In this document: positions 1 through 12,581 of the stretch, piece after piece
Numbering within the stretch: the first letter of the stretch is position 1
Layout of the letters: each line of letters begins with the position of its first letter
Assembly (NCBI GenBank): GCA_003956705.1
Contig: QZCP01000086.1
Span: 1 to 64,000, forward strand
Origin: Brevipalpus yothersi
Lineage: Eukaryota; Arthropoda; Arachnida; Trombidiformes; Tenuipalpidae
DNA: 64,000 bases
Direction of reading: 5' to 3'
Notes under the pieces: model-generated
Database searches by the model: none
Told to the model about the DNA's origin: nothing
The model's input: only the letters and a program-made list of their open reading frames with translations
Position numbers and translations under genes: made by a program

Positions 1-35
<35 letters not shown>
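1..35. repeat. (GA)n microsatellite
   Basis: Perfect GA run at the left edge, truncated by the window. Confidence 0.95.
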
Positions 36-36
<1 letters not shown>

Positions 37-2481
37 AAAAGAGCAATTGAATGGAGGTCGAGAGACAAGTGAACGATAGAGTAAAAGCTTGTGGTGAGAG
101 AAGGAGGAGAAAGAGAGAGAATGAGATGAAAGAGAATGAAAAGAATACAATAAAAAAAACGATCGGCGGCCACTACAAGAGACTATGATAGAGAGAGGCC
201 TAAAGCCGTCATCGTTGGCATGTTACTTGCAATAGGAAGATGTAGAGAAACGATATATCGAGCTCACTGTTATTTTCTTGAACAACCGGTTGAAGAGAGA
301 AGAAAATATGATGAACAAAAGAATCGTCTATTCAATTTGAACAACTTTCATGACATGATAAGGGTTTTCCTTGGTTGGTGGTCAGGAAAAGAATTCATTT
401 TCGCCGATATCAAAAAAGTGAGGAAGAGAAAGAGAGGAGAATGATGGTGGAGCAACAAGATAGGATGAAGATGGGAGCAGAACTTTTATTCCATTCAGAT
501 GGCGTTCACAAGCTGTTCACTATACTTGTGTGCTCTGACAGAGTTTACGATAGGTTCTGTAGTATATTTGGCTCGATTAAATGATATTCATGTTTTAAAA
601 CTCGTACTGATCTTTTTGTTTCCTAAAATTGAGACGTTGTCGCATGGATGCTAGAGGAATTGGAAGGAAAATCTAGCGATCCCTCAGAATACTTGAAACA
701 CTTGAAAATAAGTAAAAAGTGATTCACTGACTTGATGCCTCAATTCACTTATTTCATTTTACTCTAATTATGTGATGAGCTCTCGAATAAAACGGATAGT
801 CCTATTAAAAGCCTCAAGCCAAATTATTTTTTAAGTGTAACTACTCCTTTGTTGAATGATATAATGACTGAAGGCGTTTGATTATCACTTATTATACACC
901 TAAATTATTCGAAATTTTCTATATCAAGATGAGCTGATTATGCAAAGAAAAAAAATTTAAATCTCTGCCTCTCTCTCTCTCTCTCTCTCTCTTATTCCTA
1001 TTCTATCATAGAGCATGTATGCACTAAAATGTAGAACAAATAGTCATCACCAAGTAATTCGTTCGTTTTGCTGTTGTTTTACACTCTGTTTCACAGTTTC
1101 ACTTCGAATTGATTATGCATATAGCTATGACCCATAATTAACTGTGGACACTCTTTTGGATCGCTTTTCCTCTCTCTCTCTCCCTCTTTCTTTCTGCCTT
1201 CTTATTTTATGCCCATTTTGCAAACACACATACACATCACTAGCACCAAAAGAAAATGATGACTTCGATATGTAGAGCTAATATTGAGATGTTTTGGCGG
1301 GCGAATAATTTCATCACAACTCATGGCCATCATCATACAGCTTTAGGATGGAAGCATAAGAGGAAGAAGATGATGAGTTCCGCTTCTTGACTGTCTTTCC
1401 ATCTGATAATATGTAGGATACAATTAGTTTGATATCAAAAAAACATCCATCACTATTTATTCATAATGAAGATAATATGTCAAATCAAGTTATTTGTACA
1501 ATGATTGCATGCAAATTTTAAATTAACAGTCTATCCATCTGAACCATGTAATATTACGTATACACACACATACACATGCATGTATATAAAATTCAAACGC
1601 ACTATCTATCAGAATGGATGTCTTTTTCTTGCTCTAGTCACTGAGAATAGTTTTGGTATCTCTCTTTTTTTTATGATTATCTTTCCATAAGAGTTCATTT
1701 CTCAATTCTGGAACATTTGAAACGTAGATTGATCATGAGTCTAATGGTGTGATTCAAGAGACACTTGGCCTTAAGTTTGTTGTTCAAACATTCAATTAAG
1801 ATTACACAAAAATCTTGCAGATCAGATGTGAGCAGATCTCACTGCGTTTCACACTTCCTATGATACTTTTCATCCAATGTTCACCATGTGTAGACTTGAT
1901 TAATTTATCTCAGCTTGATCATCATCTCATTTCATTCATTTTTTGTGTTCTCCTTCTTGTGTGATTAGTACAATTGAGAACTTTCCAAACGAAAAGCTCA
2001 TCTATCGATACTGTCTCTCTCTCTCTTTCTCCATCTCTTTGCCTACTCAATCATCGTCAGCAGGCTTGGAATCGATCGAGTATTCATTGGCATTGAGTGG
2101 CTCGGTAGCAAGAAGAGTGATTGTGAGGAACGGAAGAAGAGATGAAAAGGCAGGAAGAATAAGTAGTGAGTAGAATGAGAAGTTGTAATATTGTGGAGGT
2201 GATAGACGATGATAGATTTAGCAAAGAGGCATAATAGAGATGCAAAATTTTGCTTAATAATCTTATTACAAGTGTAATAATGGACGAGAAAAAATTTTGT
2301 GGGAACACGATAGAATGCCGCTGATGGCTGGATGGCCCGTGTGGTTATCCATGTGGTTATGGAGGAAAGATTTTGTATGTATGCATGCATATGTGTGTGT
2401 ATGAAGCCGATTTTGTTCGGTGAACGTGTTTCATAGTCAGATTTATACACACATATAAATGTATTTCTCGGATTTATAGCT

Positions 2482-2483
<2 letters not shown>

Positions 2484-2551
<68 letters not shown>
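2484..2551. repeat. (CT)n microsatellite
   Basis: Perfect CT run of about 34 units in the presumed Pax intron 3. Confidence 0.95.
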
Positions 2552-2554
<3 letters not shown>

Positions 2555-2793
2555 CTCTATCCCATATAGCTGATAATAATAAAGATCTCATGCATTCAAT
2601 ATCAATAGGTGTGAGTGGCTTATATCCTCTTGTGTTCATCGTTTGGGATCAAAATCCTTTTAACGGACCACAAGTGTGGTGGCCCAAAATTTTGCCCCAC
2701 AATATTTCTCTCTCTCTCTCTTGGGCCAGATTCGCACCATTATACATATACCTTGAGCTGCTATATGTTTCGAGACCGCCCTTTGAGATAGCC

Positions 2794-2796
<3 letters not shown>

Positions 2797-2832
<36 letters not shown>
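2797..2832. repeat. (GA)n microsatellite
   Basis: Perfect GA run, opposite in phase to the CT tract 245 bases to its left; the two could pair as an inverted repeat. Confidence 0.95.
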
Positions 2833-2834
<2 letters not shown>

Positions 2835-3581
2835 CAACTCGATAGCCAAATAATCCATCGAATTAGCTGCTCACTGACTTCTAGCCTATCAGAGTACCCA
2901 GTTTGGAAGCATTTTGAGCCGATAATCTGATTAGTGAGAATTGATTGTGGTTTTCACTGTTAAACGTTCGCGTAAGTTCGGACCACAGGCCTGTAACCCT
3001 GTCCGCTTTCAGGCCGATTGACATCGGGTCTTTTTCTTCTACCCTCAAGCCTAATCGGATTGTTCCCTGAATCGAAACATCTCTCATAGCTCTCTCTCTC
3101 TTTCCATGCAAGAAGCTCGCCAAAAAGCGGGCTCATGACAAGACTTCGATCGATGGCAAAACAAAGACCCGAAAAAAAGAGTGAAAAGAATTGTGAGCTG
3201 ACTCAAAATGACCTCAAGATGTACACAGACACACACGGTGAGATTGACCTGAGGGTTGACCAAGTGTTCAAATCTCAAAATGATACAATGCATTGCTCTT
3301 CTGCCCATTTGACTCGATATCTACTGGCTCCAAATCCATTTTCTCTTCCGATTCTGTCTTCCTCTCACTATCATCGCCAATTCAGACGCACACAAATTCA
3401 ACCCATTCACTGTAACATATCTTCCTCCTACCCAGTGTATGTCAATACTAGCAGTCGCAAGTCAAATAAATGATTGAATAACATTGACTTGCTGTATGCA
3501 ATCATCATCATCTGTACTCATATCATGCATGATGGAAAGCCTATTCAATGGTTTAGCATTCCACTAACGTTAAATAAACGT

Positions 3582-3630
3582 TCTCTCTCTCTTTCTCTTT
3601 CTCTTTCTCTTTCTCTTTCTCTTTCTTTCT
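3582..3630. repeat. (CTCTTT)n hexamer repeat
   Basis: CT/CTTT-type hexamers, about 240 bases beyond the Pax exon 3 donor. Confidence 0.85.
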
Positions 3631-3901
3631 CCTTCTTCCTGCCTTCGCCCAGCCTCCCCATCACATTCATCACCACCCACAAGAGTCTCACCAACACACT
3701 TATTCTTTATAGAAATTTTTTTCTTCAACCTACAGTTCAAATTGTGAATACAAACGAATGAAATTTTCCAAAGCAACTGTGCATAAATCAAAAATGGCAA
3801 ATACATCCATACACAGAATTAGAATTACGAAAGCATGCTTCAGTATTGAGGACAATTGTTCAAGATTCAAAATGATTCATGCACCATGAATCTCAACTTA
3901 C

Positions 3902-6900
3902 CATCTTCATTTTCCTTTGGTTTACCGCACATAGAGTTGGATCCATCTGACATTGGCCCAGTCAGGTCGGCCTGTCCAGTGCTGAGAATACCAGCAATAC
4001 TGTGTTTGGCTGCTTTGCCCGAATGGGAATCCATTCCTGCTGATGAGCTTGCTGATGATGAACAATTGCTTGCATTACCATCGCGTAACAATTTGCTAAT
4101 TGCACTGATCGATGGTGCAGTTGTTCGATCACATAGATTTTCTTTGATCAGCTTATCACGAATTTCCCATGAAAATATTGTCGGCTGATCTCGTCGAATT
4201 TCTTCGATCCTACGTTCAATTTCAGGAGATACCATGCGTGGCTTACTGCCACCGATGACTCCTGGTCGTATGCTTCCAGTTTCCTGTGAACATGTGAGGT
4301 GGCAAGAGGAAAAATTAGAAGTCATGATTTGATCATGATTATTGAAAATTGATGATTGATTTCGGAATTAATTCATCGCAATGGAGGGATGCCATCTCTT
4401 CAAACCACCCAAAATCTTTTTTTTTGTTCATTTCTGCTCACTATGATTGAATGGAATACAGTGAAAATATTGACAGCTATCATGTATCTCTCATCATGTC
4501 AAACTCATGAATAAGTTATTATCCGCAAAAAGAATACAACAAAGCGAAAAAAATTATGACAGCTATAATATTGAAAAAGGAAAATTTTTGCACTTGTATG
4601 GCAAAAATTGGCAGTTTTGTTCGTTTGCAATTAAATCACAAATTACAAGCGAATCCAATGTGAAACATGCACTTTTTCTCAATCCATAAGTTTCCTCCTA
4701 ACGAAAAGATGATTTCCACAGAAGATTATTATTAGTCTCATGAAATGGCACAAGAGACATGGAGAAGTCAGTTAGTGACTGCACATAGAAAATGAATTCT
4801 ATCGATGAGGCGACACAGACTCATGCTAAGAATCATGAAAAGAAATCAACGCGTTTCATCATCATTCGCGTTCTGATGAGGCTCAATATATAATATAACT
4901 AACAATATAATGTATGTGATAGCTGTGCCATGGTACTGTGGTACTTATGTGTTTCACTTTTCGACAGCCGAGTGGCCGCGCATTTCATTGAATCCAAAGA
5001 TCCTGTGTGTGTATGCTGGAGGATTGGGAATACATTTACTGAGACTCTTGTATAAATAGGCCCTACAGAACACCCTCCTGGATGGACGTGAGGTCGCATA
5101 TTCCTGCAAGAGGCCATCAAAGGAATACACTCATTGGATTGTCATCAAGTTTTTTCTCTCTTCTTTTCCTTTCAACTACCACCACCACTACTACTACTAC
5201 ATCAGTAAGACCGTCGTTTTTGCCTCTTTTTGGCTCGTTTCAAGATGATCGCAATGGTAGTCATGGTGGTTCTTCTCGTTGTTAGTTTCTCTCCTCCTAA
5301 TCGACCAAAACGGAGCAACAATATGGCCCAAAATTGTGGCTATGCCTCGTGGATGACGGCTGCAGCTTAACAATCGTATTATCGCGTAGGAGAGAGAGAA
5401 GGGAAAAATTTTTGAACATTTTACGAGAAACGGAACTACAGTTAAAGTAGATGGCTTCCGCTGGATTGTGATGAGAAGATTTGCTATTGAAACTGAAATG
5501 GGGCATTAAAACACTGAACTTATTGCTCTAATACTTCACTATTACGAAAGCTCATTTGTTCTAGTGCTCATAATGGTGTACTTCTTCTAGCATTCTTAGA
5601 GTTTATTGAGAAATAGAAACACTGATTCGAATCTGATACTGAGAATAATCGGAGTACATGAGATTTGGAAAGGAAAATTGATATTTCTCCAAATTTTAAT
5701 GAATTAAGAGACTCGATGTAAGATCAGAATAGATCACATCGCTTTAAGTTCTTTCCGAGATACACATACATTTTCAGGTACACACAATTCTCATGATGTT
5801 ATGATTCTGAATAGAATTTATCGATAGATATTATAGTGTTCATGAATGAATTCTATTCTTTCATGTCTCCATTATGTGGCTCAGGCTTCAGTTTACGATC
5901 GCTATTTCAAATTATTATTAAATCGTTTGCTGTGTTTCGGCTTGAAATTGAGTAAATCATAAAACGTGTATAAAATACTTCCATCTTAGCCAGACATTCT
6001 TTATCTCTCTCATAGTTTTTGGTCAATATTATGAACACCATTTTAAGGCCAAATCACTTGTTTTGTGATGAAATTCATTCAACTTCCCAAATCATTCAAG
6101 TGTGTGCGTAGGGAGTTGAAAATGTGGAAAATTTTTTCACTTAAATGGCCTTCTAGATACCGTAATTGTTATTGTTTTTATCCATTATCATCTCCATCAC
6201 CATTTCAATTATCCTCCTCTCTATCTCACCCTTTACCCTGATCTACTCTTTCTCTCTCTCTCTTTCTTCCTCTCTACCTTTTCCTAACACTTCGTCCATC
6301 AATGAACTATATCGAATCACCTTCGGCGTGCTGTCTGTAATCATTGTCATGGCTCACCTGAGCTACCACTCTCATGTATTGCGGAATATATAAATTCACT
6401 GAATTCCTTCAGACTGCTACTGATAAGCTCAATCAAACAAGACTCAAGCTAGTTTGGGCAAGGTGGAAAGTTCGCAGAACCATAATTCCTTTATCATAAA
6501 GTACATTTATACATATAAAATAGTCAAATTGTCTTACCTGATATCGGTTGAGTATTTTGGAAACACATCCATGAGATACTCTCAATTGGCGACTAATCAC
6601 ACATGGTCGAACACCATTGGCAGCAAGTTCAACAATTTTCAATCGAATATGATTGGGAAGTGGACGTCCATTAATAAAAACGCCACCAAGCTGATTGACT
6701 CTACCTTGACCTGTGATCATTAATCGATGAGTTGATCAGAGTTTGAGCAATTCAAACCGATCAACGAGTGTGTGATGTATTGATGATAAGTTTTTTGGAG
6801 AACATATTTGATGATGATAATGTTTGAAGTTGAATGTTTCATGAAGGTTTTCAAATGATGAGATGACATGATGATGATTCGGAGTGTTGAGGGCAAAGTT

Positions 6901-7172
6901 GAGATGATGATGATCCGCAATAATAATTTGAGGAGAGAGAAAGAGAGATGGAGCAGGCCAAGTGCGAGAGAAAATTGAAGAACGTGATTAAACACACAAT
7001 TAACTTATTATTGATCTGATCAGTAATATATATATGGATCAGAATCGGAATGAAATAATTGATAGAGAGAGAATAAAAGATAAGTAATAAAGAAAAGCTA
7101 AATACCGAATGTACCTTGAAACGGATAGCCGGTCAAAAAAGGACGTATGTTGAGCGGGCTTGTGGTTGACAT
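3902..7172 (-). CDS. gsb: Gooseberry/paired-like Pax3/7 transcription factor, 5' part (three exons; homeodomain exon outside window)
   Basis: Coding exons on the minus strand are 7172-7115, 6710-6538 and 4283-3902, with splice phases 1, 0 and 1. All three donors are GT (CAAG/GTAC, CAG/GTAAGA, ATG/GTAAGT) and both acceptors are AG. Exon 1 starts at ATG 7172 and ends in GYPFQ, the N-terminal signature I associate with gooseberry. Exon 2 encodes the PAI half of the paired domain (GQGRVNQLGGVFINGRPLPN ... SKILNRYQ). Exon 3 encodes the RED half from ETGSIRPG to the TTAPSISAISKLLR segment, then a Ser-rich linker and an octapeptide-like HSIAGILS (usual HSIDGILG). Family knowledge: Pax3/7 proteins are nuclear DNA-binding regulators of segmentation and neural patterning. 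The 204 complete codons are only the N-terminal part. The homeodomain expected after the octapeptide was not found in 1-3901 and should lie to the left. Gooseberry, gooseberry-neuro and paired are the possible orthologues; the N-terminus favours gooseberry. Confidence 0.93.
4284..6537 (-). other. Pax gene intron 2
   Basis: This 2.25 kb intron separates the PAI and RED halves of the paired domain at NRYQ/ETGS, phase 0. A split of the paired box at this point is in keeping with Pax3/7 genes. It contains a short ACC/ACT repeat near 5176-5205 and no coding signal I can support. Confidence 0.85.
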
Positions 7173-8363
7173 TGGTCTTTGGTTACTTGTATTGCTGTAA
7201 TGGTCGATCATACAGAATAAAAAATGATGAATTCTTTTTCACTTCAATTTATAATTTATGGCTGATAACGAAACGAGAATAATGGATGATCCAGGGGAAA
7301 CGTGATGCTTGTTAATACGATTAAGAGGAAAGATGTACAAGAAGCTTGTTACCCGAGATAAAGAGAGAGAGAGAGATAAATATTCACAACAGAACACGCA
7401 TGAATTCGTCAACGAATTATGACAGCACAATGATGGTAACGAATGATTATTTTTGGAATCCCAAAAGAATTGATTCTCACAATATGACTATGAAATGGAT
7501 CAAATTCAAAAAATTATCAAGCATTCAATCGTGAAGGGCAGTACAAGAAGTCGATATAATCGCATAAAATCAAGCACAAAAAAAACAAAATTATAGTCAC
7601 TTGTGATTTTTAATATACTGTATTATCTGGCAGATATTCCTTGTCCTTGGAAACTTTGTGGTGATAATGGTGATAATGATGATGATGATGATGATTTCAA
7701 ATGGTCAAAATTATCACTAATCAAAATCATTTGATCATTGATTAACCATTAAAGTGAGCAAAAGTGAGAAAGCGAGAGAGCGAACAAGCAATGGACACCG
7801 ATGAAGATGATGCTTGACGGCGATGTGCTCGTTTGATTCTTTCACTAGCACTTTCACTATTCTATTGAACGCGAATTGAATCGCCTTTTTTTCCTCTCTT
7901 CTTCTCCTTCTTCACTAGATTTCACAACAGCTCTCAAATGGATCCCGTAGCAATGCTGGCCACAATCTCTCACCCTTCAGAACTTTCTCACTCAGAACTT
8001 TTCTCTCTCACTCTCTCTCTCTCTCTCTCTCTTTCGCATGAATTGAACATTTTGCCAGCCTTAAAGAGTCGACTGTAAGCCAGAAACATTGTCAGTCAAC
8101 AAGCTGAGAACCGCCCATCCACTCAAATGGGTGCTTCAGACCGCGCCTTCTGGGACATCCTATTGGTTACCACTGGAAGAGGGCGTTCAATGATCCAACT
8201 ATCATGCTTATAATTCCAAGCCAATCAGAATAGGCTTAACTTTGCTTGTAATGGATAGAGAATTGCTTCCAATTGTCCATACTTTTGATGATGAGAACAG
8301 AATAAAATGATGAAATAATGAACCCAGCGTGCTTGAAGAGTACTTCTTTTTCTCTCCCTTTTG

Positions 8364-8369
<6 letters not shown>

Positions 8370-8428
<59 letters not shown>
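8370..8428. repeat. (CT)n microsatellite
   Basis: Perfect CT run upstream of the Pax gene. Confidence 0.95.
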
Positions 8429-8430
<2 letters not shown>

Positions 8431-9304
8431 CCCTTTTTGTGAAGATTTCCGCTTGATGTTGGCAAGAGTTTGCTTGCTTGATAGTTGAATGAGATTGAAC
8501 TAGAATTATCATTCCTTAATGGAGCATTTTTCTGTATCGACTTCTGTGATTTTCATCTCTTTCGCTGCCAACTGATGAGATTCAACAAGCAGCCAACAAA
8601 GTTTTGAATGAGGAAAATTCAGAGAACTTTCAATTGAATATGTTTTCTGAATCAGATCAGTTATTCAAATCTGCATGCAATTCATTGAACTTTCCGATTT
8701 TTTGAAGAATTGATGTAGAGGCTCTCGTTACGATAATTTTCAAACTTTTTAGCAACTTTGAATCATTTTGAGTTCTTTCTCACTCAACCACAATACTTTG
8801 AAAATCAGTTTTAATACCTCTAGAATGAATGTCTATCTAATTTCAACTCACGAGGATTTCTTCCCAAACTTGATGTTGAAAAATCAACTCGAAATATTGA
8901 GCATCACTATAGCTCAACTCTTCTTGATTTCTGGCTTGTTTGTATGCACTTTTCTCACTGTTTGCATCATCTGAAATATTCTTAGCTCCAGAGAAAGGCA
9001 TTCGTGTAAGATAACAATGACATATAGTCGTGTTTTTCCAAAAGAAGCATTGGGTAGAGGAAGCTTCAATGACTCAGTTTGAGAATTTTAGGAGAGGTTA
9101 TTCATTGCAATTAAGATCAATGAATATAATTTGTCAAGGCCACATGTATCGAAATCTTATAAGGTTCCGAGAATAACAGACTTTTCGGTGCAGTGTTGTA
9201 ATAAGAAATAAATTTTCTCAAGATCATCTCAACAAATTCTCATTCTGACAACTTTTGAGCCTTTTTTACACTTACTTTGATTTTACCGACTGTTGACTTT
9301 CATA

Positions 9305-9307
<3 letters not shown>

Positions 9308-9360
<53 letters not shown>
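9308..9360. repeat. (CT)n microsatellite
   Basis: Perfect CT run; a long GA tract follows about 430 bases to the right. Confidence 0.95.
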
Positions 9361-9364
<4 letters not shown>

Positions 9365-9785
9365 TCATTCACTAGTTTCTCCAACTTAGAAGAATACTCT
9401 TGTTGATAAATACTTTCTAAAAGTAACTTTGACCAATGGACTGATTTGGGATAGAAAACAGAGTGAAGCCGATTTTGTGGACGATTTGGTGCTCGATGAC
9501 TTGGATCCATGGCTTAAGCTTATGTACCTGGCAGTTTCACTCCTTCCGGCGTTCATGCTAATCAGATTAACTAGCGATTCTGCTTTTTTAACGCTTAAAC
9601 GTTCCTGGGAGAGAGAGAGAGGACTTGGACTAGCAAGACTTGTGGGGTCCATCATCCGCCTCATGCTGTCCGTCATGACAACTTGGCCCACTGAAAAATG
9701 GAAAGGACTCTTAAGCGGATCACTTCAATTGGACAGCGATACATGTCGGCTATCAGGGTGAATAGCAATCGAAAGAGAATAGAGA

Positions 9786-9797
9786 ATAGAGAGAGAG

Positions 9798-9852
<55 letters not shown>
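9786..9852. repeat. (GA)n microsatellite, slightly interrupted
   Basis: GA run with interruptions (GAGC, GATA). Confidence 0.95.
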
Positions 9853-10960
9853 AGTAAGCTGCAGTTATGAATGAAAGAGATGATCGAGGTTCACGTTCCA
9901 CAGAGAATTACTCACTCTTTCATTGTGCCGATCAAAGTTGCCTTTTAAATACCTTCATTCTGGGAGTGAAAATTGTTCTATCATTGATTGTCTTCTCCCT
10001 TCCTCTTTTTTTCTTCAAACCAAGTTCCCATGGGCTCGTATCACTGGTGACGATGTGTCAATCTTTTCCAGATTATCTTTCATTTATGCATGATAATTAT
10101 TCTCTGTATTCTGAGAGAGCAAGGAGCTTGAAAACTTTATCCCTCTCTCTTTCCGCGTGACCGATCGGTTTCATCAAGAAGCATATGCACGCATATTGCA
10201 TACTTCTTATGGAATCTCAGGCATGCTTTCAATTACAAATATTCATCAACAAAATCATCATCATCATGAATTTTGAGTCAAATTTTGTACGAGTTTTTCT
10301 GCCGATTTGTATGATCCACGCTCACAATTGAGAGACAAAATGGACCCTCTCTCTTCTGTCATCCGGGTCATTTGAAAGAGGACAGATAAATGGTATTCCA
10401 AGATTGTATTCCCGAGTTGTGTTCAGAAGGCACAGAAAATCTGAGTTTACAAACATACCTACCCTACAAGCTCAGCCCATTCTCGTTCGGTTGGCTTACT
10501 TCGATTCGGTCGATGAATAGTTGAGCAAGTCTCACCGGAAATATGGTACTAATTGAATGGGAATACAGCTCATTCGATGCTTTACTTTCGACTGGTAATA
10601 ATTATCAGGCAATCATGAAGGCGAATCATTCATATATATCAAGTTTTGTTTGAGTAAAGTATTGTACAGAATTTTTATGTACCATCATATATTATAATTT
10701 TTTCCATGATCATGTCACTTTCAATAGTAACATTCATTTCAACCTTTCGAATCATTTTTCTTTCCCTTCTTTTTTGATTACTGAAAAAGAAATGTGTACA
10801 ATATCGTTCAGATTTCAACATTGCTGCACTTAACAGCCAATGAAAACTTTATTGCAGACCTTATCAAAACTGAAAATTATACCGAATTATTCTGAAATAT
10901 ATTTGCACTTATTCATTGGTTGGCACTCACTTAGCATCACTTCATCATGAACTTTCTTCT

Positions 10961-10963
<3 letters not shown>

Positions 10964-11018
<55 letters not shown>
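10964..11018. repeat. (CT)n microsatellite
   Basis: CT run ending in TTTCCAG; the sequence after the AG is open as a short frame (11024-11140). Confidence 0.95.
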
Positions 11019-11022
<4 letters not shown>

Positions 11023-11023
11023 A

Positions 11024-11140
11024 GCATCCACTATCATCACCATCGGTGGTCCTCAGGTCTTCACTTTATCCGACATTCTCGAATCGAATGCTGAAATATT
11101 GAAAATGCCGACACCATTGCCATTACTGGAAGCGTATTGA
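11024..11140 (+). other. Possible terminal exon directly after a (CT)n-type polypyrimidine tract
   Basis: After TTTCCAG the sequence is open to a TGA for about 38 codons and reads IGGPQVFTLSDILESN and then MPTPLPLLEAY. The composition is protein-like and the CT tract would be an ideal polypyrimidine tract. No upstream exon or family is recognised, so this may be chance. Confidence 0.2.
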
Positions 11141-12406
11141 TGATGATCACCCGATAGCTAACCGTATATATACTGCAATCAAATAGTAATCATAAGAAAC
11201 ATTGGCCATCAATCAGCCACCCAATCAAAATAATGGCCCATCGATCGGTCCCTATCATTTCAATCTAAACTAGCGATTCACCATATTATCGGAGCATAAA
11301 ACCGTTGATTTATCATGGACTATGGTAAAATGATTCGGGCGACATACTTGGATATAAGAGCCTGTGTCCAGGAGAACTTATCATCATGGCAATTCATTTT
11401 ATCATGTCATTGGAATTGCTTTTTCCATGTTCTTGATATCTTACCTAGAGAGCTGTAATCCTCATGAAATGTTTGATGCATGTGATCATCATTTTTATGA
11501 TCTCTTCTCGTGTCCAAAATTGATTTAGATCTCTTATTGAGTCCAAAAAAACTTAAAATTTTTCTTTTTATTGTCCAAGCAATAAGAATTCCCATTTAAA
11601 TTCCTCCAATATATCAACAATCGAAAGTGTTACAAGTTTTTGTCAACTTTACTCTCTTTTGGAACATGAACAATCCAAAAAGGACCGTTTGTCGTACAAC
11701 TAAATACAATGATAATAATGTTTGTTGCTGATAATTAAGCGTGAATTTGTACTCTATTCATGTTCACACACCTTTTATTTGTGTTGAAAAATTCAAAAAG
11801 ACACACAAAAGTTGTATACTTTAAATAGAGACAAAATAAGAGGAAATGTCGCTACTTTTTGTTCTCAAATACTGTACATATGTGTATGTGTGCCAACGTT
11901 ACAAGCTTAACTATTGGTGAACAACAACAATTCAAAAACAATCAAATGAGGAAGTCTCTCAGAATTCTGTGAGGTGGTCAAGCCTTTTTCTGACAAAAAA
12001 ATCACAGAATCAATTTGACTCAAGCTGAAGCATAGCAAAATACTTTATTCAATCTTTTTCTTAAGCCACACTGTGAGCACGAAAATGTCACCAAAAATCA
12101 AAGAATCATGATCTAGATCATATTGTATATCTGGAAGATAAATTGAACTCCAGATGAGAATCGATTCCCTCTAGAATGTGATTTTGCCAACCAAAAAGGC
12201 AGTCCAATTTTTGCACAAGATTTCATAGCATTTCACCTGTCAATATTATGGGAAGAGAAAGAGATGTAGAAAGTGAATCAAGTATCATGTAAAGTGAATT
12301 ATGCTACATCAGGCTCGTGTTTTTTAGTGGCCACTGATAATCGACCTCCCAGCCTTTGAACAATGGGCAAAGCAAGGTGATGGTTCATTATGGGAATAGT
12401 GTAAGA

Positions 12407-12410
<4 letters not shown>

Positions 12411-12470
<60 letters not shown>

Positions 12471-12531
12471 AGCGATAAAGTTTTGTTGCTGAATAAACTT
12501 TCATAGCCAAAAGCTTTGTCAGGTAATACCA

Positions 12532-12575
<44 letters not shown>
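12411..12575. repeat. (GA)n and (CT)n pair in inverted orientation
   Basis: A GA tract (12411-12468) and a CT tract (12535-12575) are separated by about 66 bases, a potential hairpin of 40 base pairs. Confidence 0.95.

Positions 12576-12581
<6 letters not shown>

Larger units (their letters stand above)
1..3901 (-). other. Presumed intron 3 of the Pax gene, running off the left edge
   Basis: After the donor at 3901-3900 no homeodomain-like reading frame is visible on the minus strand down to position 1. The stretch holds (GA)n/(CT)n tracts at 1-35, 968-992, 2484-2551 and 2797-2832 and a CTCTTT hexamer tract at 3582-3630. A segment at 2880-3130 is richer in G+C than its surroundings. Open frames here are short or follow the repeats, so I call no gene. 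Confidence 0.6.

Noticed and set aside
2043..2639. Long minus-strand frame of 198 codons
   Set aside because: Its length comes from the in-frame (CT)n/(GA)n tract, read as repeated Arg-Glu on this strand. The remainder has no splice context or family resemblance.
7173..7190. AACCAAAGA in the Pax leader, complementary to the miR-9 seed
   Set aside because: Single short match in a 5' leader, expected by chance.
9386..9761. Overlapping frames on both strands, Ser-rich on minus, with a TTTTTCAG acceptor-like site and an AG/GTACAT donor-like site
   Set aside because: The splice-bounded segment does not join to any other exon, and neither protein resembles a family. Kept only as part of the GC-richer patch finding.
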